The position numbers and the translations under genes are program-made. A stretch of 64,000 bases of DNA from Schizochytrium sp. CCTCC M209059 (Eukaryota > Sar > Bigyra > Thraustochytrida > Thraustochytriidae). The notes under the pieces were generated by a model that had not been told where the DNA came from, ran no database searches, and worked only from the letters and a program-made list of their open reading frames with translations. Shown here one piece after another: positions 9,563 through 18,882 of the stretch. The stretch spans positions 62,001-126,000 of the forward strand of contig KN805429.1 of the NCBI GenBank assembly GCA_000818945.1. Reading direction: 5' to 3'. Within the stretch, counting starts at the first letter, position 1. Each line of letters begins with the position of its first letter.

Positions 9563-9691
9563 GTTCATACTTTACTCAGCGAAAGCTGGACAATTGATCC
9601 GCATATGATCGTGCGTCTTCATGTACAATGGAATCACCTCATCATGCACGTAGCCTTGTCGAACGCTATGCATAGGTATGCAGGAGAAACT

Positions 9692-9715
9692 AATAAAATC
9701 AATAAAATTAATAAA
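9692..9715 (+). terminator. Cluster of three AATAAA polyadenylation-like signals
   Basis: AATAAA occurs at 9692, 9701 and 9710 within an A/T-rich patch, 130-150 bp after the stop codon of the upstream plus-strand gene. This is where a cleavage/polyadenylation signal would be expected. That this organism uses AATAAA is inference. Confidence 0.5.
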
Positions 9716-9972
9716 AATGGAAAAAGGGAAATGTACGTATACACTTGGGTGAAAAAAAAAACAGTCAATCGATAGATGCAGAACAATGGTTTGGCTTTTA
9801 CATGTGCGTGCATGTGCGGACGGGGATAGACAGACAGATAGAAAAGGGGCCCAGAACCCCGACGTGGCAACTACAAAAGAGTAAGCACCGAGGCAATTCT
9901 TTTAATTTTCTTTTTTCCACAAAGAATGCCCTGCTAAAAAGAAGGGACCTCGGGCAAAAAGAGGCTCTCACC

Positions 9973-10686
9973 TTATTCGACATGAGTAGAGACGTCCGCG
10001 GTCTCCGGGGTTGGATCCGGATGCCTTGTAAAGCGGCGAATGCGGAGATTCTGCAGCGGAAGATGCATGCTGAACGAGAAGCTACGTCCGCCCGCATCAA
10101 GTTCGGCCATCTCGATTGCCCCGGGAAAGTTACCTGAAGATTGAGAAGCGGACTCGACGCCTTCGGCCATCTTTTCGCGCCTCCGGCGACGAATCTCCAA
10201 TTTCTCTTGTAAGAGTTCCTTGGTCAGGTCGTCCGTCATACAGCACGCCATGATGATGGCGCAGACGAGTACCATAATAAAAGCAAGAATTGGTGAAATT
10301 GAATACCCAACGCCGCACCCGTTAATGAGTGCCGGCTGCGAAACGATGGGGCAGACAAAAGGTTCTTCTGGAATGGTGCATTCGCAGTACCCGGTCCCCG
10401 GCTCGGCAGGGTCAGGGCAGAAATGGCATAGCAATGTCGCGCCATCTACAATTGTCTTGCCCACACACAAGGCGCACGTGTACCCGTCGCCGTCCTCGGT
10501 CCACGCGCTATACGGTAGGCTCTCCAGAAAGCTCGCATCAACGCCTGTAGCGTTCGTCACCGGTACCGTGAGGCTCGACGATCGCGCGTTGAGCAAGCCC
10601 GCCTCCTCGCCCGCGCACGGCTTTGCCGCCAGCGCCGCTAGCAGCGCCAGAAGCGCCGGGGAGAACCTCAAGAGCGTCGTCATCAT
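9973..10686 (-). CDS. Type I membrane protein with Cys-rich ectodomain, unknown function
   Basis: A 237-residue protein with a clear signal peptide (MMTTLLRFSPALLALLAALA, cleavage likely after CAG near residue 26). The ectodomain of about 95 residues has one N-glycosylation sequon (NAT) and roughly ten Cys in pairs (YTCALCVG, LLCHFCPD, GYCECTIPEEPFVCP), suggesting a small disulphide-stabilised fold. One transmembrane helix follows (ISPILAFIMVLVCAIIMACC, about residues 132-151). The cytosolic tail is basic near the membrane (EIRRRRREKM) and carries Ser-rich sequence. No known domain is recognised. The gene ends close to the 3' end of the convergent plus-strand membrane protein. Its upstream region is interrupted by an assembly gap. 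Confidence 0.75.
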   Translation of the reverse strand: MMTTLLRFSPALLALLAALAAKPCAGEEAGLLNARSSSLTVPVTNATGVDASFLESLPYSAWTEDGDGYTCALCVGKTIVDGATLLCHFCPDPAEPGTGYCECTIPEEPFVCPIVSQPALINGCGVGYSISPILAFIMVLVCAIIMACCMTDDLTKELLQEKLEIRRRRREKMAEGVESASQSSGNFPGAIEMAELDAGGRSFSFSMHLPLQNLRIRRFTRHPDPTPETADVSTHVE

Positions 10687-10723
10687 CTTCGTCCCGGTCG
10701 CCGTCTCGCTTCGCGCAAGGAGG

Positions 10724-10813
10724 NNNNNNNNNNNNNNNNNNNNNNNNNNNNNNNNNNNNNNNNNNNNNNNNNNNNNNNNNNNNNNNNNNNNNNNNNNNNN
10801 NNNNNNNNNNNNN
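10724..10813. other. Assembly gap (90 N)
   Basis: A run of N begins 38 bp upstream of the minus-strand start at 10686 and is followed on the right by a T homopolymer. The promoter of the Cys-rich membrane protein is therefore incomplete. Confidence 0.99.
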
Positions 10814-11031
10814 TTTTTTTTTTTTGACCAAACTCTGCGGTCCTTTTGCGTGTGTGTAAAGCTTGCGTGCGTACACTACGTGCATGTATCCCTACATGCG
10901 TGCGTGGTTTTTTTTCGTTCGCTGGTTCTCCGGACACCCGCCCACCTTTAGAGAAGTTGCTCGGCAGCTGGCATCCTCATCATGGTGATCGAAGAGAAGG
11001 GAAGATGAAACATGCATGTTTTTCAGTTGTA

Positions 11032-11051
11032 AAACTAGTTGCAACTAGTTT
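11032..11051. promoter_or_regulatory. Perfect 20-bp palindrome
   Basis: AAACTAGTTG at 11032-11041 is followed directly by its reverse complement CAACTAGTTT, giving an uninterrupted palindrome. It lies in the divergent interval between the Cys-rich membrane protein (-) and SMC1 (+), about 370 bp before the SMC1 start. It could be a dimeric transcription-factor site; this is inference. Confidence 0.45.
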
Positions 11052-11424
11052 ACAGTTAGCCACGATCGCGGATCGAACGACGAGAGCGGCCGGCGGCAGT
11101 TCTGGTATCTCGGCTCGATCTTGTCGCGGCAAGCGCGGCCGCGAGCTTCTTTTCTCCCGAGTCGGAGTCGCGCGGGCGGACCAGCAGACGCGGCTTTGCG
11201 TACGACGCGGGTGGCGGAAACCTGCGTTCACTGCGCGATCCGGGCTGAGTCGCGGCCCCGCTCTCGAGGTCGTCGCTCGAAAAAATTCCCTAACCACCAC
11301 CACCGCTCCCCGTGGCGCTTCGCAAAGAAGTCCACAAGCGTAGCGCGTGAGGCGCGCGTGAGGCGCGCGTGAGGGAGCGAGCAAGGATCGACGCGGCGCA
11401 TTGTCGCGTTTACGTTCTGGCACG

Positions 11425-14400
11425 ATGGGCCGCATCGTTCGCGTGGAGCTCAAGGACTTCAAGACGTACCGGGGCGCGCAAACCGTGGGTCCCTTCAAAC
11501 CCTTCACGGCCATCATGGGCCCCAACGGTGGAGGCAAAAGCAATCTCATGGACGCCATATCCTTTGTAGTGGGTGTACAAACCAAACATCTGCGCGGAGA
11601 GCAGCTCCGCGACCTCGTGTACAACGCAGACGGCATGCGGGAAAAAACCCGTCGCGAAGCCTTCGTGCGACTCATCTACGAACCTGCTGCCGGCGAGCTT
11701 GAAGGCGTCAAAGCCGGCGAGGAAATTGAGTTCACTCGCACCATCAACGCTAACGGCACCTGCAAGTATATGCTCCAGGGTCGAACCGTGTCGAGAGATG
11801 CATATGACAAGCGTCTTCGTGACATTGGCGTCTTGGTGCGTGCACGTAATTTTCTCGTTTTCCAGGGTGACGTCGAATCCATCGCCAGCAAATCAACGCG
11901 CCAGCTGACCCAATTCTTTGAAGACATCTCGGGCTCTGGCGCGCTCGCCACCGAGTACGACGAGCTCCGCGCCAAAAAAGAGGAAGCTGAAACTGACACA
12001 ATTTTCACTTATCGGCAAAAGAAGGGCATCACGCTCGAGCGCAAGCAAGCTCGCGAGCAGAAAAACGAGGCGGAGCGGTACAATGCCAAGGTGCGCGAGC
12101 TCAATCAGCTTCGCACCAACTTTTTCCTCATGCAGCTTTGGCAGATCGAAAACGGCATCGAGGGCCATACGGACAAAATCAAGACCCTCGAATCCGAACT
12201 TGCCGAACTTATCCACCAAGAAAAAGTTGCCGAAGGTCATATTGAATCCAAGCGCCGCGAAGCTGCGCAAGCTCAGCGCGCGACAGCAGACGCCGAACGA
12301 AGCGTTCGCCGTGCTCGAACCGCCCTCGCAAAGACCGAGCCCGTCTCCATTCGGGCCTCCGAGACCGTCAGCCACCTTCGCAAGACCCTCATTGCCGACC
12401 AGAGCGCCGTCGAGCGCGCCGAGACCGACGTCGATAATCAGGTCACGGAACGGGAAAGCCTTGCGCACGACCTGCAGCGCCTTGGCGAGGCCGAACGCGT
12501 TCTTCGTCAGAGACTCGAAGAAGCCTCGGCATCTTCCCCGCTTTCGGCAGAGCAGCAACGCCAGCTTCAAGAAATCAAGGCCCAGGCGCGCACCGAGACG
12601 GTTTCTCTGCGCGCCGAGCGTGACTCTCTTCGCCGTGGCTTTGATGTTCGCGCCGAGCGGCTCGCCTCACTCGAGCGCAATCTCCAAGTTCTCGAGGAGC
12701 GAAAAACCCAGCTCACGGGCGAGAACAGCCAGCTTGAGGTGCGTGTACAGCGCATGTCGCAGGCTATCGAAGCCCTGCGCGCACAGGTGCAGACATCGCA
12801 GCGGGGTCTCGAAGAAAAGCGCGCCGAATTCAAGGCGCTCATGGAACGCCGTCAAACACTCATCGAAGGGCTTGACGCTGCGAGCGCCACTTTGAACCAG
12901 GCCAAGGCCTACCGCCAGGAATCCCAAAAGGAGCGTAGAATGAACGATTTCATTCGGACCCTCAAGGCGCACTTTCCCGGCGTACGTGGCAGGCTCGTTG
13001 ACCTTTGCAAACCCTCGAATCGTCGCTACGACGTGGCCATTTCGGTCGCACTCGGCCGTCACATGGACGCTATTGTCGTTGATCGTGAACAGACTGGTCT
13101 TGACTGCATGAAGTACATGCGCGACAAGCGTGCCGGTGTCGCCACCTTTTTGCCCCTTGACACCATCGAGCCCAAACGTACCCAGGAACGCCATCGACAG
13201 CTTGGCGCTGGCTTTAAGCTGGCCATCGACGTGCTCGAGTACAACGACGACCTCGAAAAGGCCATGCAATACGCGCTTGCGGGTGTGGTCATTTGCGACT
13301 CGCTCCGCGACGCGCGGGAGTTGTGCTTTCGTCGCAAGGAGCGCGTCAAGGCGGTCACACTGGAAGGCCACATCATCAGTACCAACGGCGACATGACTGG
13401 CGGGACTGGACATGGGGCACGCGGCGGCCAGCAGAATCGGTTCGAGCAAAAGGAGCTTGATGCCGCGCGCGAACGGCGCAACGTGCTGCGCCAGGAACTC
13501 GAGCAAATCGAAGACCGCATCGTTCACATTGGTGGGCCGCAGCCGGGAATTGCCATCGGTCGCAATCGTGCGAGCCGTCCCGGCGACCCTGCGTCTGGAA
13601 TGCGCGTGGGCGCGCCGCAGGAGCCCTCGCTTCAGGATCTCGAGCTCGCCGTAGCCAACGCTGAGAACAAGCTCAAGTTCGCGCAGGCGGATCTCGCGAA
13701 TACGCGCGAGAAGATCCAGAATCTTGAGCAGACGTTGCGCAGCGTTGACGAGGCCCTTGCGCGCGAGGCTCCCGAGCGCCAAGATTTGGCTGCGCAGATC
13801 AGTCAGGAAGAGGGCAACCTGCAACGCCTTGACAACAGCATTCAAAACGTGGAAAATGACCGCGTCGATGAATTCGGCCGCAGTATTGGTCTCGCCAACA
13901 TTCGCGAAGCCGTTCACCAGGCTGAGAGCAGTCAGCAAGAAATCTCCACCAAAATTGCCCAGGTCATTGAGCAAAGGAGCAAATTGCAGAGTCAGCTTCG
14001 CTACGTGGAGTCCCGTAAGCTCGATGCTGCTCTCGAACGTGCTCGTAAGAAGCTTGGGCAAACCGAGGCGTCTCTTGCCAAGCACGAGCTGCAAGCGAAA
14101 AAGGCTGCCGAGGAACTGGACAAGTGCAATCGTGAACTCGACGAGGTCGAAATCGCCTACAAGACCCAGAAACGCGATGCCGACGATAAGGCACTCGAAT
14201 TACGAGAAGCAGCCAAGTCTCTCGACGACATTCTTTTGAAGAAGGCACAGGCAGTGAAGCACCTTACCATGCAGGAAAATGAAGCCGAGAAACTTCGTGC
14301 GCAGCGACACGAAATGCTGCGCCGGGCTGAGCTCGACGAGGTGGACATTCCTCTCAAAGGAGTCGCGGGCAAACGCCAGACGCACGCGTCAGAGACGTCG

Positions 14401-15459
14401 TCGTCATCCTCCTCCTCCTCGTCGTCGTCTTCATCCTCTGTGGCCTCAGCGTCGACCTCTGATCCAGCGCGGTCGTCTAATCCCAGTAGCTATGGGTTCT
14501 CTCAACCGGACTCCAAGTATGTCAAGCGCGACGAGCGCGAGACTGCAAAAATCGACTTTTCTTCTCTCCAAGACGATCCAATCTGGAAGCGCTCCGACGA
14601 CGAAGATGATAATAATGATGGTGAGAGAAACGATGACGACGATGACAATGATGATGATGATGGCGATGACGATGACGACGCCATGGGTCAAGAGCAAGAT
14701 GATGCTCGAGCCCGAGCGAGGAAGCGCAAAGCCAAGGCAGCAGCTCGTCTTGGGACGGCTCGTCAAAACGCAATGAAAAACCTTTCGACGAGCATGCGTG
14801 CACTCCAGGAAGAGCTCGAAAAGATGCAACCAAACATGAAGGCCAACGAACGCTTTGAAGACGTTTCTTCACGTCTCAAGGACACGGACGAGAAACTTTC
14901 GCGCGCGCGTCAACAGTCTCGCGAGGTGGAGCTGAACTTTGAGACCGTCAAGCAGGAGCGATACGAGAAATTCATGCACATGTTTGAGCATGTGTCGAGC
15001 ACGATTGAAAAAATCTATCGCGAGCTCACCAAGTCCAGTCGCCATCCGCTTGGCGGCAATGCTTATCTCTCGCTTGATAACACGGACGAGCCCTACCTCG
15101 GCGGAATCAAGTACAACGCCATGCCCCCCACGAAACGATTTCGCGACATGGATCAGCTTTCTGGCGGTGAGAAGACCGTCGCTGCTCTCGCTCTCCTCTT
15201 TGCCATTCATTCCTATCACCCAGCGCCTTTTTTCGTCATGGACGAGGTCGATGCAGCTCTCGACAATGTCAATGTCGCCAAGGTTTCCAGCTACATCCAG
15301 CGCAACTCGAACAACTTTCAGTGTCTCGTCATCTCGCTCAAGGACAATTTTTACGACCAAGCCGACGCACTTGTCGGTGTTTATCGCGAGGTCCGTGAGA
15401 ATTGCTCAAAGACCCTCACGCTCGACATGTCTCTGTACTCCGATGAAACAAAGCGGTAA
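11425..15459 (+). CDS. SMC1: Cohesin subunit SMC1
   Basis: A 1344-residue SMC ATPase, core of the cohesin ring with SMC3, acting in sister-chromatid cohesion and loop formation in the nucleus. It starts MGRIVRVELKDFKTYRG as SMC1 proteins do, so the Met at 11425 is preferred over the in-frame Met at 11401. Walker A is GPNGGGKSN (residues 32-40; most SMC1 have Ser where residue 36 is Gly). Coiled coils flank a hinge around residues 515-680 (FPGVRGRLVDLCKPSNRRYD, GVATFLPLDTI, GDMTGGTGHGARGG). The C-terminal ATPase head has the signature LSGGEKTVAALALLFAIHSY near residue 1245 and Walker B FFVMDEVDAALDN. A low-complexity insert interrupts the C-terminal coil: poly-Ser from residue 992, an SQ site at Ser1026, and a D-rich run from about residue 1060. 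It sits where animal SMC1A has a shorter phosphorylated linker. Confidence 0.97.
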   Translation: MGRIVRVELKDFKTYRGAQTVGPFKPFTAIMGPNGGGKSNLMDAISFVVGVQTKHLRGEQLRDLVYNADGMREKTRREAFVRLIYEPAAGELEGVKAGEEIEFTRTINANGTCKYMLQGRTVSRDAYDKRLRDIGVLVRARNFLVFQGDVESIASKSTRQLTQFFEDISGSGALATEYDELRAKKEEAETDTIFTYRQKKGITLERKQAREQKNEAERYNAKVRELNQLRTNFFLMQLWQIENGIEGHTDKIKTLESELAELIHQEKVAEGHIESKRREAAQAQRATADAERSVRRARTALAKTEPVSIRASETVSHLRKTLIADQSAVERAETDVDNQVTERESLAHDLQRLGEAERVLRQRLEEASASSPLSAEQQRQLQEIKAQARTETVSLRAERDSLRRGFDVRAERLASLERNLQVLEERKTQLTGENSQLEVRVQRMSQAIEALRAQVQTSQRGLEEKRAEFKALMERRQTLIEGLDAASATLNQAKAYRQESQKERRMNDFIRTLKAHFPGVRGRLVDLCKPSNRRYDVAISVALGRHMDAIVVDREQTGLDCMKYMRDKRAGVATFLPLDTIEPKRTQERHRQLGAGFKLAIDVLEYNDDLEKAMQYALAGVVICDSLRDARELCFRRKERVKAVTLEGHIISTNGDMTGGTGHGARGGQQNRFEQKELDAARERRNVLRQELEQIEDRIVHIGGPQPGIAIGRNRASRPGDPASGMRVGAPQEPSLQDLELAVANAENKLKFAQADLANTREKIQNLEQTLRSVDEALAREAPERQDLAAQISQEEGNLQRLDNSIQNVENDRVDEFGRSIGLANIREAVHQAESSQQEISTKIAQVIEQRSKLQSQLRYVESRKLDAALERARKKLGQTEASLAKHELQAKKAAEELDKCNRELDEVEIAYKTQKRDADDKALELREAAKSLDDILLKKAQAVKHLTMQENEAEKLRAQRHEMLRRAELDEVDIPLKGVAGKRQTHASETSSSSSSSSSSSSSSVASASTSDPARSSNPSSYGFSQPDSKYVKRDERETAKIDFSSLQDDPIWKRSDDEDDNNDGERNDDDDDNDDDDGDDDDDAMGQEQDDARARARKRKAKAAARLGTARQNAMKNLSTSMRALQEELEKMQPNMKANERFEDVSSRLKDTDEKLSRARQQSREVELNFETVKQERYEKFMHMFEHVSSTIEKIYRELTKSSRHPLGGNAYLSLDNTDEPYLGGIKYNAMPPTKRFRDMDQLSGGEKTVAALALLFAIHSYHPAPFFVMDEVDAALDNVNVAKVSSYIQRNSNNFQCLVISLKDNFYDQADALVGVYREVRENCSKTLTLDMSLYSDETKR

Positions 15460-15736
15460 CCTTACGAACGAAGCTCCTATCTTTTATTGGCTTTTTGTGT
15501 GATCAAGATCAATGGAGACTCTGCCCTATCCTTGGCTAGCTTTTTCTTCTCTGATGGTTTCATCCATGTATGCAATGTGTGCTGGCTATTATGCAACTGT
15601 CGAGGCCAAAGGGGCAACCAGTCAAAGCAGTCGCCTGGCTGGTGTGAGAGCTGTTTTGGCAACCGTTCTCTCAATCTCGTTTATTCGTAAGCAACCTTTT
15701 CAACACTGTCATTACCATGCCCGGGATTCGCCCCAG

Positions 15737-15778
<42 letters not shown>

Positions 15779-16023
15779 GCGATGATTCGACAGGTCAACT
15801 CCGACAGGACCAAGCAAGTTCCCGTCCCGTGGTGAGAAATTCAGTGCGCGCATGGTGCACACACCCTTAGACGTTCAACGGTCATATCACATATGATGTT
15901 GATAGCCGAATTGAAATTTCTGCGCTCATGTATCTGCGGTTGCTAATGACGCGCAGAACAAATATACAGGTTGCGAAGTAGATGTGAAAAGGCTTCGCTG
16001 AGATCGCAAGGGCGATCGCTACC
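15460..16023. other. Intergenic stretch with CT microsatellite
   Basis: Between SMC1 and the Sel1-repeat gene. It holds an uninterrupted CT dinucleotide repeat at 15738-15775, about 250 bp before the next start codon. No gene is seen. Confidence 0.7.
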
Positions 16024-17088
16024 ATGATGCGGCTCGACGCGCCAGCAGCGAGCTCTCTGCTGTCCAGAAGGCAACGCGAGAACTTGGGGACACTACCACC
16101 TCAAAGAAGCCATCCGAGCCGTGGTGCAAGCGAGCGTAGCAGGAGCAGGAGCGCGAGCAGAAGCACGAGCGAGAGAAGTTCTAGTGGTAGAAGTGGGCGG
16201 TCCAGAGAAGAGCTGACGAGCGCGGACCTCAACCAGCTCGAACTTGACGCCAGAAAGAAGCCCCCTAGCCTCAGGACTCGCGCGTTTAGTTATAGCTTTG
16301 CTTCGCTCGGGTCAAGCTTCCGCACTAGCCGCAGAAACGGACATAATGGCATTAGTGCTTCGCAACAACAAGCTGCATCCACATCCCAGAGCATGCGCGA
16401 CATTACACGATCACGCAGCATGGACCACCATCCTGGCCAGCCAGGGAACGACTGGGAGACAGAACGCCAAAAAAGTACGCACCACCTCCTTGCAGAATGG
16501 AATGGACTTGTTCACGCAGCCAGACGTAGATTCAGCACCACATCCGCCCCAAGGGCAGTGCCTGGCGCGGAGAGTGAGATATGGGACATTCACCCTGAAC
16601 AAGAAATGGATGCCACAACCTGCTCGGCTGAAACCATTGAGCATCTTGTACAGCGGTGTCTAGAAGCACTTCGATCGCTCCCTTTTGCCAAAAAGAAGCA
16701 CATCAGTGGTCTGCTCGAAATTGAGAGCGTGCTGCACCAGCTCCGTGCAAAGATTCGAGCCCAGGAGGCAACCTTGCGCAACTACGCTGACGTAGCTGAA
16801 ATCAAACAGCTTCTCCTCGCATTGCAAGACACTCTTACGCTCCTCTTACGTAAGCACATGTCGATTTCGAAGCGCCGCTACTTTTTGGATGCTGCTTACG
16901 GCAAACGCATGATGCTTCTTCTTCAACAGCTCACAAACAACGTGAGCGAGCTATTCATGTCGCTCTCTCGTCTCGTTATTGTTGACTCCATCGAAGTGCA
17001 GCGTCGAAACTCACTTGGAAGTCAAGAGTCTGTGCGTAATATGTGGCAGCAAGTACGTCGATTGTCTGCGAGGGGACTGGTGGAGCAA

Positions 17089-17131
<43 letters not shown>

Positions 17132-18735
17132 TTCATTCTGGGGGCTCCTCGGAATCACATGCCTCAGCTCGCAGTGCGTCGCCACGAGCTGAAACGTCTC
17201 GACTGGCGCGTACTTCCTCCGATAGTCGCAAGGAATCGTCCATCAAGCGCGCTCCTACGCGCGCTGCGAGCCCTTCGCTACCACCAAAGCCTCGTTCTCT
17301 TCGCAGCTCACAATCAGAGTCCCTGAAACGCCGCCATTCGCCCACAAAACTGCTCCCTCGAGAGCAGCGTACATCATCGCCAAGGTCTCATAGCATAAAC
17401 AGAGGAAGCACTCTCTTTGAAAAGGGCAAACTGGAGCTCTTGCAATGCAAGTGTGGCGAAGAAGGCGGGGACTTACACAAAGCCGTGGTTCTACTCGCCC
17501 AGGCTGCGCAGGAGCAACACGTGCCAGCCATGATCGTTCTGGGCCAAATTTACGAAACGGGCTTTGGAGAAAAACAACCAGATCTTGAGCTTGCGGAGCA
17601 CTTTTTCACAAGCGCGGCGGATACGGGTGACGCGGACGGGAAAGCTGCTTTGGCACTTTTCTCGCTCCGACGTTGCCTTGCCGCGCCAGACCAGCAACGT
17701 CCGGGCACGCAAGAAGAAGCCCTTGCCTTGCTGCAGGATTCTGTTCGCGCCGGCAGCGCCCAGGGTGCCTGTTGTCTTGGGGAGCTATATGAGAGCGGGG
17801 CCTTTGTTGCAAAGGATCGGCGCAAAGCGAGAGCTCTTTTCGCCTCGGCAGCCACAAAGGAGAACGCGCGGGCACAGAACAACCTTGCCGTCTTGCTTAT
17901 GGAATCTGATTCCAAGTCTGCAGAGGCAGAAAGGCTTCTTGAAATGAGCGCTGCCAAAGGCCTGGCAGTCGCCCAGAATAATCTAGGTCTCTTTCTCGAG
18001 AGCTGCGGGCGCCGTCAAGAGGCCCTACAAGCGTACGAGTCTGCCGTCGCAGCTTCATATTCTCCTGCAGTGACCAACCTTGGTTACCTGCTCTTCTTAC
18101 GCGCCATTAATATGACACAAGGTACCCAGCAAAAACGTAAAGACTTGCAGCGCGCTCGCTCTTTGCTCGAAACAGCCGCTGCCCAGGGATCACCCGAGGC
18201 TCATCTCTATCTTGGCTTTCTGCTCGACTCCCAGGGAACCAAAGAAGAAATCAGCGCCATGATTCACTTGCAAACCGGCATCGCGCAGACCGCACCGCAG
18301 TGGCCTTTACGTCGCTCATCACCAGATGGAATGATTGTTCGTCAAGACTTTCGTCAATACCAAGCACTTGTCGCACAGGCAGCGAGCCGGATTGCCGACA
18401 TTCATTACCGTCGTCACGAGTATGCCCTGGCGATGGAAAGATATCGCCTCGCAGCCAAGCTCGGCCACGCCGACGCACTCAACGCGCTTGGTCTCATGTG
18501 CGAGTCTGGAAAATGCTTGTCGCATCATTCCACAGACCTCGAACGCGCAAAGAAACTCTATCGCTCTGCGTTAGCTCAAGGCTGCGCGGACGCGGGGTTT
18601 AATCTGGCTGCTCTTGCCCTTCGTGAGGGCAACGCTCATCGCGGGGAAGCCCGGAATTATCTTAAGTCGGCTCTCACGATTGACCCCTCCCACGAGCGCG
18701 CTCTTCATCTTTCTAATGAACTCAATTTGTTATGA
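16024..18735 (+). CDS. Sel1-repeat (TPR-like) protein with RS-rich and poly-Q N-terminus
   Basis: A 903-residue intronless protein. Residues 20-70 are Arg/Ser-rich (ERSRSRSASRSTSERSSSGR). Residues about 190-340 are helical (for example MMLLLQQLTNNVSELFMSL), and a 15-Gln run lies at residues 355-369 (positions 17086-17130). A Ser/Arg/Pro-rich linker follows. The C-terminal half, from about residue 470, is a series of Sel1-like repeats, recognisable by A..LG..YE.G......A...F..AA (AMIVLGQIYETGFGEKQPD, ACCLGELYESGAFVAKD, AQNNLAVLL, ALNALGLMCESGKC). Sel1 repeats form a superhelical scaffold for protein-protein contacts, for example in ERAD adaptors and signalling regulators. Partners are unknown, and with no signal peptide it is probably cytosolic or nuclear. 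Its last codons lie in an 85-bp duplicated segment shared with the convergent WD40 gene. Confidence 0.85.
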
Positions 18736-18882
18736 ACTGAAATACTAGACCGTCCAATCGCCCGCTTAAGACCAGCCACCTCTCATCGCGCTTTGCGATG
18801 ATGAACTCAATTTGTTATGAACTGAAATACTAGACCGTCCAATCGTCCGCTCAAGACCAGCCACCTCTCATCGCGCTTTGCG
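18716..18882. repeat. Tandem duplication of an 85-bp segment containing both convergent gene ends
   Basis: The segment starting at 18716 recurs at 18801 with two substitutions, and the second copy matches through 18882. Copy 1 contains the stop codon of the Sel1-repeat gene (18733-18735). Copy 2 contains the last codons and stop of the WD40 gene (18807-18809, minus strand). Confidence 0.95.
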
